Shown one piece after another: positions 40,792-50,725 of a stretch of DNA of 64,000 bases. Position 1 is the stretch's first letter. Every line of letters begins with the position of its first letter. The translations under genes were made by a program, and so were the position numbers. Under the pieces are notes generated by a model, which was given only the letters and a program-made list of their open reading frames with translations, was not told the origin of the DNA and made no database searches. The stretch lies in contig NZ_RQRT01000002.1 of NCBI RefSeq assembly GCF_004335005.1, positions 62,001 through 126,000 on the forward strand. The letters run 5' to 3'. Source of the DNA: Paracoccus nototheniae (GTDB lineage: Bacteria; Pseudomonadota; Alphaproteobacteria; Rhodobacterales; Rhodobacteraceae).

Positions 40792-42573
40792 ATGGCACAA
40801 TTCACCACCCGCCCCGAAATCACCGGCACCTTCGGCGTCGTCACCTCGACCCATTGGATCGCCACCGCCGTGGGCATGAGCATTCTGGAAAAGGGCGGCA
40901 ACGCCTTTGACGCCGCCGTCGCCACCGGTTTCGTGCTGCAGATCGTGGAACCGCATCTGAACGGTCCGGCAGGCGATCTGCCCGCGATCATCCATTCGGC
41001 GACAACCGGCAAGACGCAGGTGATCTGCGCGCAGGGGCCCGCACCCGCAGGCGCCACCATCGACCATTACCGGGCCGAGGGGTTGGACCTGATCCCCGGC
41101 AACGGGTTGCTGGCCACGGTCATCCCCGGCGCTTTTGATGGATGGATGCTGATGCTGCTGGACCACGGCACCATGAGCGTGGCCGAGGTTATGGCCCCCG
41201 CCATCCATTACGCACGCCACGGCCATCCGATGCTGCCCCGCGTGGCGGATTCGATTGCCGGACTGGCCAAATTTTTTAAGGCGGAATGGCCGACATCCTA
41301 TGCCGCATGGCTGCCCGGCGGGCAGGCTCCTGCCGCCCATGCGCTGTTCAAAAATATTGTATTGGCAGACACTTACGCGAAAATTGTCGAAGCCTCCGAG
41401 GCTGCGCCCACGCGCGAGGCCGGGGTTCAGGCCGCCCGCGACGCCTTTTACCGCGGCTTTGTGGCCGAGGCCATCGACCGGTTCTGCAAGACGACCGAGG
41501 TGATGGATGGCAGCGGCACCAAACACCGCGGCGTGCTGACCGCCGATGACCTGGCCGGTTACAGCGCCACGACCGAGGAGCCGACCTGGGCCGATTACCA
41601 CGGCTGGAGGGTCGCCAAGACCGGGCCATGGGGGCAGGGGCCGGTGCTGTTGCAGGGGCTGAAGATCCTGGAAGGCATGGACATCGCCGCAATGGACCCC
41701 AACGGCCCCGATTTCGTCCATACCGTGATCGAGACGATGAAACTGACCTATGCCGACCGAGAGGTCTATTATGGCGACCCCGTCCGGCACGAGGTGCCGA
41801 TGCAGGTGCTGCTGTCCGAGGCCTATGCCGCAGATCGCCGCAAGCTGATCGGCGACACGGCCTCGCTGGATCTGCGCCCCGGCACGGTGCCGGGATACGA
41901 GGATCAGCGCGCCCGCACGCTGGCCTTGTTGGCCGGCATGGGCAAGGGCGCCGTCTATGAACCGACGATGGCGCATCTGTCGGAAAAGCGCGGCGATACC
42001 GTGCATATCGACGTGATCGACCAATGGGGGAACATGGTGTCCACCACGCCGTCGGGGGGGTGGCTGCAAAGCTCTCCGGTGATCCCGGAGCTGGGGTTCT
42101 GTCTGAACAGCCGGGCGCAGATGTTCTGGCTGGAACCGGGGTTGCCCACCTCGCTGGAACCGGGGCGGCGTCCGCGGACGACCCTGACGCCGTCGCTGGC
42201 CCTGCGCGACGGGGTGCCGCATCTGGCCTTTGGCACGCCCGGCGGCGATCAGCAGGACCAGTGGCAACTGGTCTTCTTCCTGCGCCATGTGCATTTCGAG
42301 CCGAACCTGCAGGCGGCCATCGACGCGCCGCTGTTCCATTCGACACATTTCCCCGCCTCGTTCCATCCGCGCACGGCGGCCCCGGGCGGGATGCTGATCG
42401 AGGATCGCGTGGGTCAGGCCACCATCGCCGAGCTGCGCCGTCGCGGCCATGACGTCACCGTCACCGGGCCGTGGGATATCGGGCGCCTGACGGCGGCCAG
42501 TCGCGACAGCGACGGGATGCTGCGCGCGGCGGCCACGCCCCGGCTGATGCAAGCCTATGCGGCGGGGAGGTGA
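40792..42573 (+). CDS. ggt: Gamma-glutamyltransferase-family protein, no signal peptide
   Basis: The 593-residue protein follows the Ntn-hydrolase gamma-glutamyltranspeptidase fold: K-G-G-N-A-F-D-A-A-V-A near residues 32-42 and the autocleavage site G-D-T-V-H-I-D-V-I-D with Thr403 as the probable new N-terminus and nucleophile. G-G-D-Q-Q-D-Q-W lies near 484-491. No export signal is seen, so it should act in the cytoplasm on imported compounds, unlike secreted GGTs. It lies inside the transporter operon, between permease 2 and the ATPase. A short AT-rich stretch (41345-41395) stands out from its GC-rich surroundings. Confidence 0.85.
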   Translation: MAQFTTRPEITGTFGVVTSTHWIATAVGMSILEKGGNAFDAAVATGFVLQIVEPHLNGPAGDLPAIIHSATTGKTQVICAQGPAPAGATIDHYRAEGLDLIPGNGLLATVIPGAFDGWMLMLLDHGTMSVAEVMAPAIHYARHGHPMLPRVADSIAGLAKFFKAEWPTSYAAWLPGGQAPAAHALFKNIVLADTYAKIVEASEAAPTREAGVQAARDAFYRGFVAEAIDRFCKTTEVMDGSGTKHRGVLTADDLAGYSATTEEPTWADYHGWRVAKTGPWGQGPVLLQGLKILEGMDIAAMDPNGPDFVHTVIETMKLTYADREVYYGDPVRHEVPMQVLLSEAYAADRRKLIGDTASLDLRPGTVPGYEDQRARTLALLAGMGKGAVYEPTMAHLSEKRGDTVHIDVIDQWGNMVSTTPSGGWLQSSPVIPELGFCLNSRAQMFWLEPGLPTSLEPGRRPRTTLTPSLALRDGVPHLAFGTPGGDQQDQWQLVFFLRHVHFEPNLQAAIDAPLFHSTHFPASFHPRTAAPGGMLIEDRVGQATIAELRRRGHDVTVTGPWDIGRLTAASRDSDGMLRAAATPRLMQAYAAGR

Positions 42574-42574
42574 C

Positions 42575-44380
42575 ATGACCGGACCGATCCTGTCGCTGCG
42601 CGGGCTGACCACCGCATTCCGGACCGAGGATGGCTGGAAAGAGGTCATCCGCAATATCAGCTTTGACGTGCAACCCTCTGAAACCGTGGCGATTGTTGGG
42701 GAAAGCGGGTCGGGGAAAAGCGTCACCTCGCTGTCGATCATGGGGCTGCTGGACAGCCGCGCCCGCGTCTCGGGTCAGGTGCTGCTGGAGGGGCGCGACC
42801 TGCTGACCCTGACCGAGGCGCAGATGCGCGCCGTGCGCGGCAATGACATCGCGATGATCTTTCAGGAACCGATGACCTCGTTGAACCCGGTCTTTACCGT
42901 GGGCCGGCAGATCGCCGAATTGCTGATCCGCCATGGCAAGGTGCCGAAAGATCAGGTCCGGGCCGAGGTGTTGCGCCTGATGGACCGGGTCCGCATTCCC
43001 AATTCTGTCGCGCGGATGGATGAATACCCGCACCAGTTCTCGGGCGGGATGCGCCAGCGGGTGATGATCGCCATGGCGCTGGCCGCGCGCCCGCGCCTGC
43101 TGATCGCGGATGAACCGACGACCGCGCTGGATGTGACCATTCAGGGACAGATCCTGGACCTGATCAAGGAGATCCAGGAGGAACAGGGCATGGCCGTCCT
43201 GTTCATCACCCATGACATGGGCGTGGTGGCGGAAATCGCCGACCGCACGGTCGTCATGTATCGCGGCGATCATGTCGAAACCGGCGCGACCGCCGATCTG
43301 TTCACCGCCGCCCGCCATCCCTATACCCGCGCCCTGCTGGCTGCCGTGCCGCGCTTGGGCGACATGACCGGGCAGGCATGGCCGCTGCGCTTTCCATCGG
43401 TGGACATGGACAGCGGCGTGATCACCGCCCAACCGCCCGTCGCCGCCACGGTCGATCGCAGTGCCACCCCGGTCCTGTCGGTCAAGAACCTGGTGACGCG
43501 CTTTGGCAGCGGGTCCGACCTTCTGGGCCGTCCGACCGGCAAGGTCCATGCGGTCGAGAATGTGTCCTTTGATCTGTGGCAGGGCGAGACCCTGTCGCTG
43601 GTGGGTGAATCGGGTTGCGGGAAATCGACCACGGGCCGGTCGATCCTGCGGCTGGTTCAGCCGGAATCAGGCCATGTGCAGCTGGATGGTTTCGACGTGC
43701 TGAACGCGGACGGGCGCGATCTGCGCCGGATGCGGCGGTCGGGGCAGATGATCTTTCAGGATCCCTTCTCCAGCCTCAACCCCCGGATGACCGTCGGCCA
43801 GACGGTGATCGAGCCGATTCTGACCCACAAGCTGGCGCGGGGCGCCGATGCGCGCGACCGGGCTGTCGAACTGCTGCGCCAAGTCGGGCTGGATGGTGGG
43901 ATGATGGACCGCTATCCGCATGAATTCAGCGGCGGGCAGCGCCAGCGCATCGCCATCGCGCGGGTGCTGGGGCTGAACCCCAAGGTGATCGTGGCCGATG
44001 AAAGCGTCTCGGCGCTGGATGTGTCGATCAAGGCTCAGGTCTGCAACCTGCTGATGGATCTGCAGGAACGGCTGAAGATCGCCTATCTGTTCATCAGCCA
44101 TGACATGGCCGTGGTCGAACGGGTCAGCCACCGCGTCGCCGTCATGTATCTGGGCGAGATCGTCGAGATCGGCCCGCGCGAGGCGATCTTTGCCGATCCC
44201 CAGCATCCCTATACCCGCAAGCTGATCGAGGCCGTGCCCGTCCCCGACCCCGCCCGTCGCGGCCTGCGCCGCGCGATGGAGGTGGACGAGCTGAAAAGCC
44301 CCGTGCGCCCGCTTGGCCATGTGCCGCCCGAACGGCAGTGGCGGCAGGTCGCGGACCGGCATTTCGTGATGGCGGGATAA
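42575..44380 (+). CDS. Peptide-type ABC transporter ATPase, two fused domains (GsiA-like)
   Basis: The 601-residue protein joins two oligopeptide-transporter ATPases. Domain 1 has Walker A G-E-S-G-S-G-K-S near residues 43-50, signature F-S-G-G-M-R-Q-R and Walker B L-L-I-A-D-E-P. Domain 2 has [17 protein letters not shown] and [11 protein letters not shown]. The second has Ser after the catalytic Glu, as is common in this family. Each domain ends with the oligopeptide ABC C-terminal segment. The fusion resembles GsiA of the glutathione importer. It directly follows the gamma-glutamyltransferase gene. Confidence 0.9.
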   Translation: MTGPILSLRGLTTAFRTEDGWKEVIRNISFDVQPSETVAIVGESGSGKSVTSLSIMGLLDSRARVSGQVLLEGRDLLTLTEAQMRAVRGNDIAMIFQEPMTSLNPVFTVGRQIAELLIRHGKVPKDQVRAEVLRLMDRVRIPNSVARMDEYPHQFSGGMRQRVMIAMALAARPRLLIADEPTTALDVTIQGQILDLIKEIQEEQGMAVLFITHDMGVVAEIADRTVVMYRGDHVETGATADLFTAARHPYTRALLAAVPRLGDMTGQAWPLRFPSVDMDSGVITAQPPVAATVDRSATPVLSVKNLVTRFGSGSDLLGRPTGKVHAVENVSFDLWQGETLSLVGESGCGKSTTGRSILRLVQPESGHVQLDGFDVLNADGRDLRRMRRSGQMIFQDPFSSLNPRMTVGQTVIEPILTHKLARGADARDRAVELLRQVGLDGGMMDRYPHEFSGGQRQRIAIARVLGLNPKVIVADESVSALDVSIKAQVCNLLMDLQERLKIAYLFISHDMAVVERVSHRVAVMYLGEIVEIGPREAIFADPQHPYTRKLIEAVPVPDPARRGLRRAMEVDELKSPVRPLGHVPPERQWRQVADRHFVMAG

Positions 44381-44459
44381 GGCCCGGCCCTTGACGCGGG
44401 CAGGGGGCATGGCACCATCTGGGGCCATGCCTGACGGCGTGCATGAAAGGGCGGATGCA

Positions 44460-45113
44460 ATGGATCTGACGAACTGGACCGGCGCCCCGCGCCCTGCGCA
44501 TGCGGCGATCGACGGACGCTATGTCCGGCTAGAGCCGCTGACGATGGCCCATGCCGATGCGCTTTATGCGGCGGCCACCGCACCGGGGCGGGACGATCGC
44601 TTTCGCTGGCTGTTCGAGACGCCGCCCGCCAGCAGAGCCGAGTTGCAGGACTGGATCGCGGGGGCTTCGACCTCTGCCGATCCGCTGTTCTTTGCCGTCA
44701 TCGACAAGGCCACCGGCGTTGCCGGGGGTCGACAGGCCCTGATGCGCATTGACACCACCCATGGCGTGATCGAGATCGGCAACATCATGTGGGGGCCCGC
44801 CCTGCAGCGCACCCGGATGGCGACCGAGGCGCTGTTTTTGTTCGCCGATCATGCGTTTGCCAATGGCTATCGACGGTTCGAATGGAAATGCAACGACCGG
44901 AACGAACCGTCCAAGCGGGCGGCGCTGCGCTTCGGGTTCCGCCCCGAGGGCGTCTTTCGCCAGCATATGGTGGTCAAGGGCGCCAGCCGCGACACCGCCT
45001 GGTTCGCCATCACCGATGCGGACTGGCAGCACCTGCGCCCCGCCTATCTGGACTGGCTGGCACCCGGAAATTTTGATGATCGCGGGCAACAGCACCGTCC
45101 CCTGCGGGTCTGA
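44460..45113 (+). CDS. GNAT-family N-acetyltransferase (RimJ/RimL-like)
   Basis: The 217-residue protein has the RimL-type GNAT fold: R-Y-V-R-L-E-P-L near residues 20-27, I-G-N-I-M-W-G-P-A-L-Q-R-T-R-M-A-T-E-A with the acetyl-CoA-binding loop, and R-F-E-W-K-C-N-D-R-N-E-P-S near 139-151. The last pattern is typical of a subgroup that acetylates small amines or antibiotics. The ATG at 44460 has AAAGGG in front; a longer start at 44427 is possible. It follows the ABC ATPase by 79 bases and may be separate. Confidence 0.8.
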   Translation: MDLTNWTGAPRPAHAAIDGRYVRLEPLTMAHADALYAAATAPGRDDRFRWLFETPPASRAELQDWIAGASTSADPLFFAVIDKATGVAGGRQALMRIDTTHGVIEIGNIMWGPALQRTRMATEALFLFADHAFANGYRRFEWKCNDRNEPSKRAALRFGFRPEGVFRQHMVVKGASRDTAWFAITDADWQHLRPAYLDWLAPGNFDDRGQQHRPLRV

Positions 45114-45259
45114 CTGCAAGGCCTCCTGCCCAAAAGGACAGGTCTCTTTTGCATAGGTTTATGCCTAAACGGAACGGTAGACGCCGATGCGAGTCGCCGG
45201 TCCGGGCCGCCCCGGTTTGCCACCATCTTTTCATCAGTTGAAATTTCAAGGGGGCCGTC

Positions 45260-47293
45260 ATGGCTGCAGATTTTACCGGAACGCCGGAAGCCGACGCATT
45301 TGACGGCACGCCTGATGCCGACACCATCAACGGCGGTGCGGGCGATGACAGCCTGCGGGGCCTGGACGGAAATGACGTCATGGATGGCGGCGCGGGCAGC
45401 GACACGGTCGAAGGCGGCGAAGGTGCCGATGATCTGAGCTGGACCGGCTCTGATACGGGCACCGACCGGGACTTTTATATCGGCGGCGACGGGCATGCGC
45501 CGGTTTACAGCGATGACGGCTATGTCATCGGCATGACCGGGTCGGAAAACTATACCTTCGATCCCTATAACCATAACGGCGGCGACAGCCTTGGTCTGAA
45601 CCTTGGCAACGAGTCCGACATGACGCTGACCTACAGCTCGACCGAGGCCGGGACCGCAACCGATGCGGATGGCAATACGGTCGAGTTCAAGGGGATCGAG
45701 CGGGTCTATCTGGGCGATGGCGACATGGTGGTCGACGCCTCGAATGCCGACATTCTGTATCAGGACGGCCCGACCCATACTGTCGGCATGCGCTTGTATT
45801 CGGGCAATGGCGACGATGCCATCACCGGCAGCAGCGGCACCGATTATATCCAAAGTGGCGGTGGGAACGACACGGTCCATGCCGGTGACGGCAATGACGT
45901 GATCGAGACCGGCAGCGGCGACGACGTCGCCTATGGCGAGGGCGGCGATGATGGGTACCGGTGGGGCAATGGCGGCAGCGACGCCTCGATCGGGAACGAT
46001 CTGTACGATGGCGGCGCGGGCTTCAACACCGTCAACGCCTGGCAATCCGCCCCCGGCGAGCCGGGCGAGAACGTCGCGGGCGTTCAGGTCGTGCTGGACA
46101 GTTCTGCCTCGGGCGATATCGACGCGCTTGGCGGGGTGGACGGGCATCTGCGTTTCCTGAACATGCAGAACCTGCGCACCGGCAGCGGTGACGATATCAT
46201 CGACGGATCGGCGTCCGGGGTCGACGGTTATCGCATCTTTGCCGATGCGGGCGACGATCGGATCATCGGCAGCGACGGCAATGACACGCTGGAAGGCGGG
46301 CTTGGCGCCGACACGATCACCGGCGGCAAAGGCGACGATTTCATCTCGATGAACGGCAGCATCTTTTCGGCCACCTCGCTTCCCGATGCGCATCGCGACA
46401 CATTGGTTCTGGGCGACGATTTCGGTCAGGACACCATCCGCGCCTTTTCCTTTGGCGACGGTCTGGATGACGAGGGCAATCCCGCCCCCGCCGATCATTT
46501 GGATGTCAGCGAGTTGCATGACGCCGAGGGCAATGCCGTCCGCGTCTCGGACACCACCGTGCGCGGCGATGTGGATCAGTATGGCAACGAATTCGCCGTC
46601 ATCACCTTTCCCAATGGCGAAGAGCTGTGGCTGCAGGACGTCGATCCCGCCAGCCTGACGCCCGAACGTCTGAACGCGATGGGCATTCCCTGCTTTGCGG
46701 CAGGCACGATGATCCTGACCCCCAAGGGTCAGGTCGCGGTCGAGGATCTGCGCCCCGGCGATCTGGTCATGACCGGCCGGCACGGCCCACGCCCGGTTCG
46801 CTGGACCGGGGGGCGGACGCTGGACCGCATCGATCTGGCCTTGTCGCCGCGGCTGAACCCGATCCGCATCCGGGCCGGGGCCTTGGGTCTGGGGCTGCCG
46901 GTCGCGGATCTGACCGTCTCGCCCCAGCATCGCGTGCTGATCCGTTCGGCCATCGCACAGCGGATGTTCGGCACGGATGAGGTTCTGGTGGCCGCGCGCC
47001 AGCTGACCGCGCTGGACGGCATCGACGAGGTTCGGGTGGACAGCGTCACCTATGTCCATATCCTGTTCGACCGCCACGAGACGGTGTTCTCGAACGGCGC
47101 CGAGACCGAGTCGCTGTATACCGGCGCCGAGGCGATGAAATCCCTTGGCCGCGCCGCGCAGGACGAGATCTTCGCCTTGTTCCCCGAGCTGCGCGCCGCC
47201 CCGTCCGAACCCGCACGGCCCTTTGTGCCGGGCGCCAAGGCGCGGCAACTGGCGCAGCGCCACCACCGGAACGGCAAGGCCCTGCTGGGCTGA
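45260..47293 (+). CDS. RTX-repeat protein with C-terminal Hint domain
   Basis: The 677-residue acidic protein has RTX calcium-binding nonapeptides at the N-terminus (G-G-A-G-D-D-S-L-R-G), in the middle (G-G-G-N-D-T-V-H) and again near residues 330-360. A Hint domain of the Rhodobacteraceae type follows, from Cys478 in I-P-C-F-A-A-G-T to about 610, with P-G-D-L-V and S-P-Q-H-R-V-L as Hint blocks. Hint domains cleave a peptide bond through Cys; this kind may release the N-terminal RTX part or act in attachment. No Sec signal is seen, which fits type I secretion. The secretion system is not in the window. Confidence 0.83.
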   Translation: MAADFTGTPEADAFDGTPDADTINGGAGDDSLRGLDGNDVMDGGAGSDTVEGGEGADDLSWTGSDTGTDRDFYIGGDGHAPVYSDDGYVIGMTGSENYTFDPYNHNGGDSLGLNLGNESDMTLTYSSTEAGTATDADGNTVEFKGIERVYLGDGDMVVDASNADILYQDGPTHTVGMRLYSGNGDDAITGSSGTDYIQSGGGNDTVHAGDGNDVIETGSGDDVAYGEGGDDGYRWGNGGSDASIGNDLYDGGAGFNTVNAWQSAPGEPGENVAGVQVVLDSSASGDIDALGGVDGHLRFLNMQNLRTGSGDDIIDGSASGVDGYRIFADAGDDRIIGSDGNDTLEGGLGADTITGGKGDDFISMNGSIFSATSLPDAHRDTLVLGDDFGQDTIRAFSFGDGLDDEGNPAPADHLDVSELHDAEGNAVRVSDTTVRGDVDQYGNEFAVITFPNGEELWLQDVDPASLTPERLNAMGIPCFAAGTMILTPKGQVAVEDLRPGDLVMTGRHGPRPVRWTGGRTLDRIDLALSPRLNPIRIRAGALGLGLPVADLTVSPQHRVLIRSAIAQRMFGTDEVLVAARQLTALDGIDEVRVDSVTYVHILFDRHETVFSNGAETESLYTGAEAMKSLGRAAQDEIFALFPELRAAPSEPARPFVPGAKARQLAQRHHRNGKALLG

Positions 47294-47463
47294 GCCGGAC
47301 CGACACGCGCTGCCACGCGCCCTGCATCTGCCTGACAATGCGGCGAAAAAGGGCAGGGCGCGCGATTTCGGCGGCAGCGTTCGCCATTCGGGCCGATGAG
47401 TGCTTTTACCGGCCCGCAGGCTCTGCCAATCTGAACCTGCGCGCGCCGGAACGGGAAAGCATC

Positions 47464-48090
47464 ATGGATCACGTCAATCAGCTGCTGATCGTTTATGCGG
47501 CCTATGTCATCGCGACGGCCAGCCCCGGTCCCAGCAATATGGCAATCATGGCCGTGGCCATGCGTCAGGGACGCGGCCCGGCGCTGACGCTGGCCTTGGG
47601 GGTGATGACCGGCAGCCTGATCTGGGCCGTCCTTGCCGCCAGCGGCATGTCGGCCTTTCTGGCCAGCTATGCCCATGCGCTGTTCGCATTGAAGATCGTC
47701 GGCGGCGTCTATCTGCTGTATCTGGCCTTTCGCGCGGCGCGTTCGGCCCTGCGCGGACAGGCGCCCGAGGCCGGTCTCGTCGATGCGCCCGCCAGCCGCA
47801 GGGCGCTGTACCGGCGCGGGATGCTGCTGCATCTGACCAACCCCAAGGCGGTGCTGGCATGGATGGCGATCATGTCGTTGGGCCTGCGTCCGGACGCGCC
47901 CGCCGCCACCCTGCAGGCGATCATTCTGGGCTGCGCCGGTCTGGGGCTGATCGTCTTTGGCGGCTATGCACTGGTCTTTTCGACCGCGCCCATGGTGCGA
48001 GCCTATCAAAAAGCCCGGCGGGGGATCGAGGGCGTGCTGGCGCTGTTCTTCGGCTATGCGGGCCTGCGCCTGCTGATGGCGCGGGTCTGA
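47464..48090 (+). CDS. LysE/RhtB-family exporter
   Basis: The 208-residue inner-membrane protein has the LysE/RhtB layout: about six hydrophobic segments, the motif S-P-G-P-S-N-M near residues 21-27 after the first helix, and L-L-H-L-T-N-P-K-A-V-L-A-W near 121-133. These proteins export amino acids such as lysine, threonine or homoserine lactones. The start at 47464 has GGGAAAG upstream. It lies 170 bases after the Hint protein gene and 161 bases before a convergent dehydrogenase. Its substrate is unknown. Confidence 0.85.
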   Translation: MDHVNQLLIVYAAYVIATASPGPSNMAIMAVAMRQGRGPALTLALGVMTGSLIWAVLAASGMSAFLASYAHALFALKIVGGVYLLYLAFRAARSALRGQAPEAGLVDAPASRRALYRRGMLLHLTNPKAVLAWMAIMSLGLRPDAPAATLQAIILGCAGLGLIVFGGYALVFSTAPMVRAYQKARRGIEGVLALFFGYAGLRLLMARV

Positions 48091-48251
48091 CCGGGGGCGG
48101 GAAAGCCGGACCGTCGGGGCGATCGTCTGGCGGCCATCGAAACGATCCGGTCCGGTCATCGGGTTTCATCCCCACACCTCTTCAAGGCGTCCCTGAAGCA
48201 ACCCTGCGGGTTCATCGAACGGACCCTGGCGGGGCGTCTCGGGTCCGCGCC

Positions 48252-49199
48252 TCAGTCCCAGCCCGGCGGATCGTTCTGCGCGGTGGCCGGGCGCTGGCCC
48301 GACAGGGCGGTCAGCACATGCCCGACGCTGCCCAGACCCACCCGCACCAGCGCCTCGGTGGTCGAACCGCCCAGATGCGGCGTGAAGATCACCTGATCGA
48401 ACGCTGCCAGCGGCCCCTGCGGCGCGCCGTGTGAATAGACATCCAGACCCGCCGCCCCGATCCGGCCCGCCGCCAGTGCATCGGCCAGTGCCGCCTCGTC
48501 CACGAGGCCTGCGCGGGCGGTGTTGATCAAAATCGCGCCGGGCTTGCAGGCGGCAAAGCGGGCCGGTCCCATCAGCGCCTGCGTTTCCGGGCGCAGCGGC
48601 GTGTGCAGCGAGATCAGGTCGGCGCGGGCCAGCCCGGCCTCCAGTTGCGCCACCGTCTCGAAGGGGGCGGGGACGGTGGCGCGCGGCGAATGGACCAGCA
48701 CATCAATGCCAAAGGCATCGCGCAGCATCTGGCCGAACCCCGCGCCGATGGCCCCCCATCCGACGATCAGTGCGGTCTTGCCCGACAGCTCGGTCGTCGT
48801 CCACCGCTCTCGAAAGCCGGGGCGGGCGTTGCGTTCGTCGCGGTCGGCGGCGGGGATGCGCCGCGCCGCCGCGATCGACAAGCCAAGCGCCAGCTCCATC
48901 ACCGAGCGGGCATTGGCGCCGGGCGTGTTGCAGACAAGGATGCCCAGTTCGGTGGCTGTGACCTTGTCGATGGCGTCATGGCCCGCGCCATGCGCGACAA
49001 CCACCCGCAGGCCCGGTGCGGCCCGCATCGCGCGCCCCGAAAACCCGGCATCGCGGGTGATGACCGCCTGACAATCCGCGACCCGCGTCAAAATCGAGGC
49101 TTCGGACGGATCGGGGCAGATCACCGGTTCGATCCCGTTCTCGCGCAGCAGGGTCAGGGCATCGGCATGGACCGGCTGCACGATCAGGCATTTGATCAT
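48252..49199 (-). CDS. D-2-hydroxyacid dehydrogenase family protein
   Basis: The 315-residue protein has the NAD-binding V-G-W-G-A-I-G near residues 145-151, the catalytic Arg in N-T-A-R-A-G-L-V near 225-232, and the catalytic His in T-P-H-L-G-G-S-T near 277-284, as in phosphoglycerate or hydroxypyruvate dehydrogenases. The conserved Glu after the Arg region is likely the one in L-V-D-E. The start at 49199 follows GGAGACGA. It is the last gene of the leftward VOC-DapA-dehydrogenase set, which suggests oxidation of a hydroxyacid from the same pathway. Confidence 0.85.
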   Translation of the reverse strand: MIKCLIVQPVHADALTLLRENGIEPVICPDPSEASILTRVADCQAVITRDAGFSGRAMRAAPGLRVVVAHGAGHDAIDKVTATELGILVCNTPGANARSVMELALGLSIAAARRIPAADRDERNARPGFRERWTTTELSGKTALIVGWGAIGAGFGQMLRDAFGIDVLVHSPRATVPAPFETVAQLEAGLARADLISLHTPLRPETQALMGPARFAACKPGAILINTARAGLVDEAALADALAAGRIGAAGLDVYSHGAPQGPLAAFDQVIFTPHLGGSTTEALVRVGLGSVGHVLTALSGQRPATAQNDPPGWD

Positions 49200-49276
49200 C
49201 GGGTCGTCTCCTTGGGGCGTCATGATGCCCGGTGGTCGGGAAAGGCGCGGCGGAAATGTCCGGATGCGGGGGGCCC

Positions 49277-50200
49277 TCAGCGCTGCAGCCGCTGTTCAAG
49301 CCGCGCGATCAACCGGTCCAGCTCCGCGATATCGGTGGGCGTCAGGCGCGGCCCCGGCGCGCGGGTGGCGGCGCAGGCGATGGCGCCGCGCCGCATCAGG
49401 ATCTGCTTGCGCAGCGCCAGACCCCATCCGGGCTGCTGTTCATGGCGCAGAAGCGGCAGATACAGATCGAACAGATCCTCGGCGGCGTCGGGCTGCCCGG
49501 CATGATGCAGATCGACGGTCTGCACCAGCGCCTCGGGATAGGCAAAGCCGGTCATCGCCCCATCCGCCCCGCGCGCCAGTTCCTGCGGCAGATAGAGGCC
49601 GCCATTGCCGCACAGGATCGACAGCCGCGCCACCGCCCCGTCCCGTTCCTGTGCCCGCAGGGCCGAGATCTTGGTCAGGCCCGGCCAATCCTCGTGTTTC
49701 AGCATCACCATCTGCGGCAGTGCCTCGGACAGCTGCCGGATCAGCCGGGCCGAGACGGGCACCCCGGTCGCCAGCGGGAAATCCTGAAAGACCAGTGGCG
49801 CATCGGGGCCAAGGGCAGCCGCCACGGCATGGATATAGCCCTCGACCCGGTCGTCGCGGGCCGGGCCACGATCGGGGGTGACCATCAGGCCCGCCGCGCC
49901 CTTGTCCATCGCATGCCGGCCCAGATCGGCCAGATTGCCCAATCCTGGGTCCGAGATGCCCACCACCACCGGCAGGTCGGTGCGCGCCAGAACCCGGTCG
50001 ATTACGGCGCGGCGTTCATCGGCGGTCAGCTTGTCGGCCTCGCCCATCATGCCCAGGATCGTCAGGCCGGTGACGCCGGTTTGGGCATACAAATCGACCA
50101 GCCGGTCGAGGCTGTTCCAATCGATGGCACCGGTCTGATCAAAAGGCGTCGCGGCAATGATGAAGACGCCGCGCGTGTCGCGGTGGATGGGCTGCGCCAT
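49277..50200 (-). CDS. DapA-family (dihydrodipicolinate synthase-like) aldolase
   Basis: The 307-residue TIM-barrel protein has T-P-F-D near residues 18-21, G-M-M-G-E-A near 50-55 and the Schiff-base Lys168 in M-L-K-H-E-D. The usual active-site Tyr of the Y-N-x-P motif appears as F-Q-D-F-P (about 138-142), so the reaction probably differs from DapA. Related proteins are keto-sugar-acid dehydratases or aldolases. It starts 17 bases after the VOC gene on the same strand and has GAAAGGA upstream. Confidence 0.8.
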   Translation of the reverse strand: MAQPIHRDTRGVFIIAATPFDQTGAIDWNSLDRLVDLYAQTGVTGLTILGMMGEADKLTADERRAVIDRVLARTDLPVVVGISDPGLGNLADLGRHAMDKGAAGLMVTPDRGPARDDRVEGYIHAVAAALGPDAPLVFQDFPLATGVPVSARLIRQLSEALPQMVMLKHEDWPGLTKISALRAQERDGAVARLSILCGNGGLYLPQELARGADGAMTGFAYPEALVQTVDLHHAGQPDAAEDLFDLYLPLLRHEQQPGWGLALRKQILMRRGAIACAATRAPGPRLTPTDIAELDRLIARLEQRLQR

Positions 50201-50217
50201 GGGTCGGTCCTTTCAGA

Positions 50218-50631
50218 TTATTGTGCGAAGACGCTGTCGAAATCGGCAAAGCCCTTGACCTCGATCGGGTTGCCCGAGGGGTCGAAGAAGAACATCGTGC
50301 GCTGTTCGCCCGGCTCGCCCGGAAAGCGGATGACCGGGGGGATGTCAAAGGTAAGGCCCCGCTGTTCCAGCCGGTCGGACAAGGCCAGCCAGTCGGGCAG
50401 GGCCAGCACCACGCCCAGATGCGGCATCATCACCATGTGATCGCCGACCTTGCCGGTGCGTGTCGTCGCAAAGGGCGTGCCCAGATGGAAGGACAGCTGA
50501 TGACCGAAAAAGTCGAAATCGACCCAGGTGTCGGTCGACCGCCCTTCGGTGCAGCCCAGCACATCGCCGTAAAAGCGGCGGGTCTCATCCAGATCGGTGA
50601 CATGGATGGCAAGATGGAACAGGGACCGCAT
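50218..50631 (-). CDS. VOC-family protein (glyoxalase/dioxygenase superfamily)
   Basis: The 137-residue protein has the paired beta-alpha-beta-beta-beta modules of the VOC superfamily: F-H-L-A-I-H-V-T-D with a metal His near residues 5-13, R-F-Y-G-D-V-L-G-C near 19-27 and F-F-D-P-S-G-N-P-I-E-V-K with a metal Glu near 115-126. It could be a glyoxalase, epimerase or dioxygenase-like enzyme. A GGAGG site precedes the start. It is the first gene of the leftward operon and divergent from a LysR regulator, which likely controls it. Confidence 0.82.
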   Translation of the reverse strand: MRSLFHLAIHVTDLDETRRFYGDVLGCTEGRSTDTWVDFDFFGHQLSFHLGTPFATTRTGKVGDHMVMMPHLGVVLALPDWLALSDRLEQRGLTFDIPPVIRFPGEPGEQRTMFFFDPSGNPIEVKGFADFDSVFAQ

Positions 50632-50725
50632 GGCAACCTCCGGGCTTTTTGCGCTTGTCCCCGGTTAGCCGGATCGCAGAGAAAGCAAAAACGGAATAAT
50701 CTTGGGCTGAGGGAAAGAATTTCCG

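Noticed and set aside
45044..47338. 764-codon leftward frame opposite the RTX/Hint gene
   Set aside because: Repetitive translation mirrors the RTX repeats; the + strand protein has true RTX and Hint motifs.
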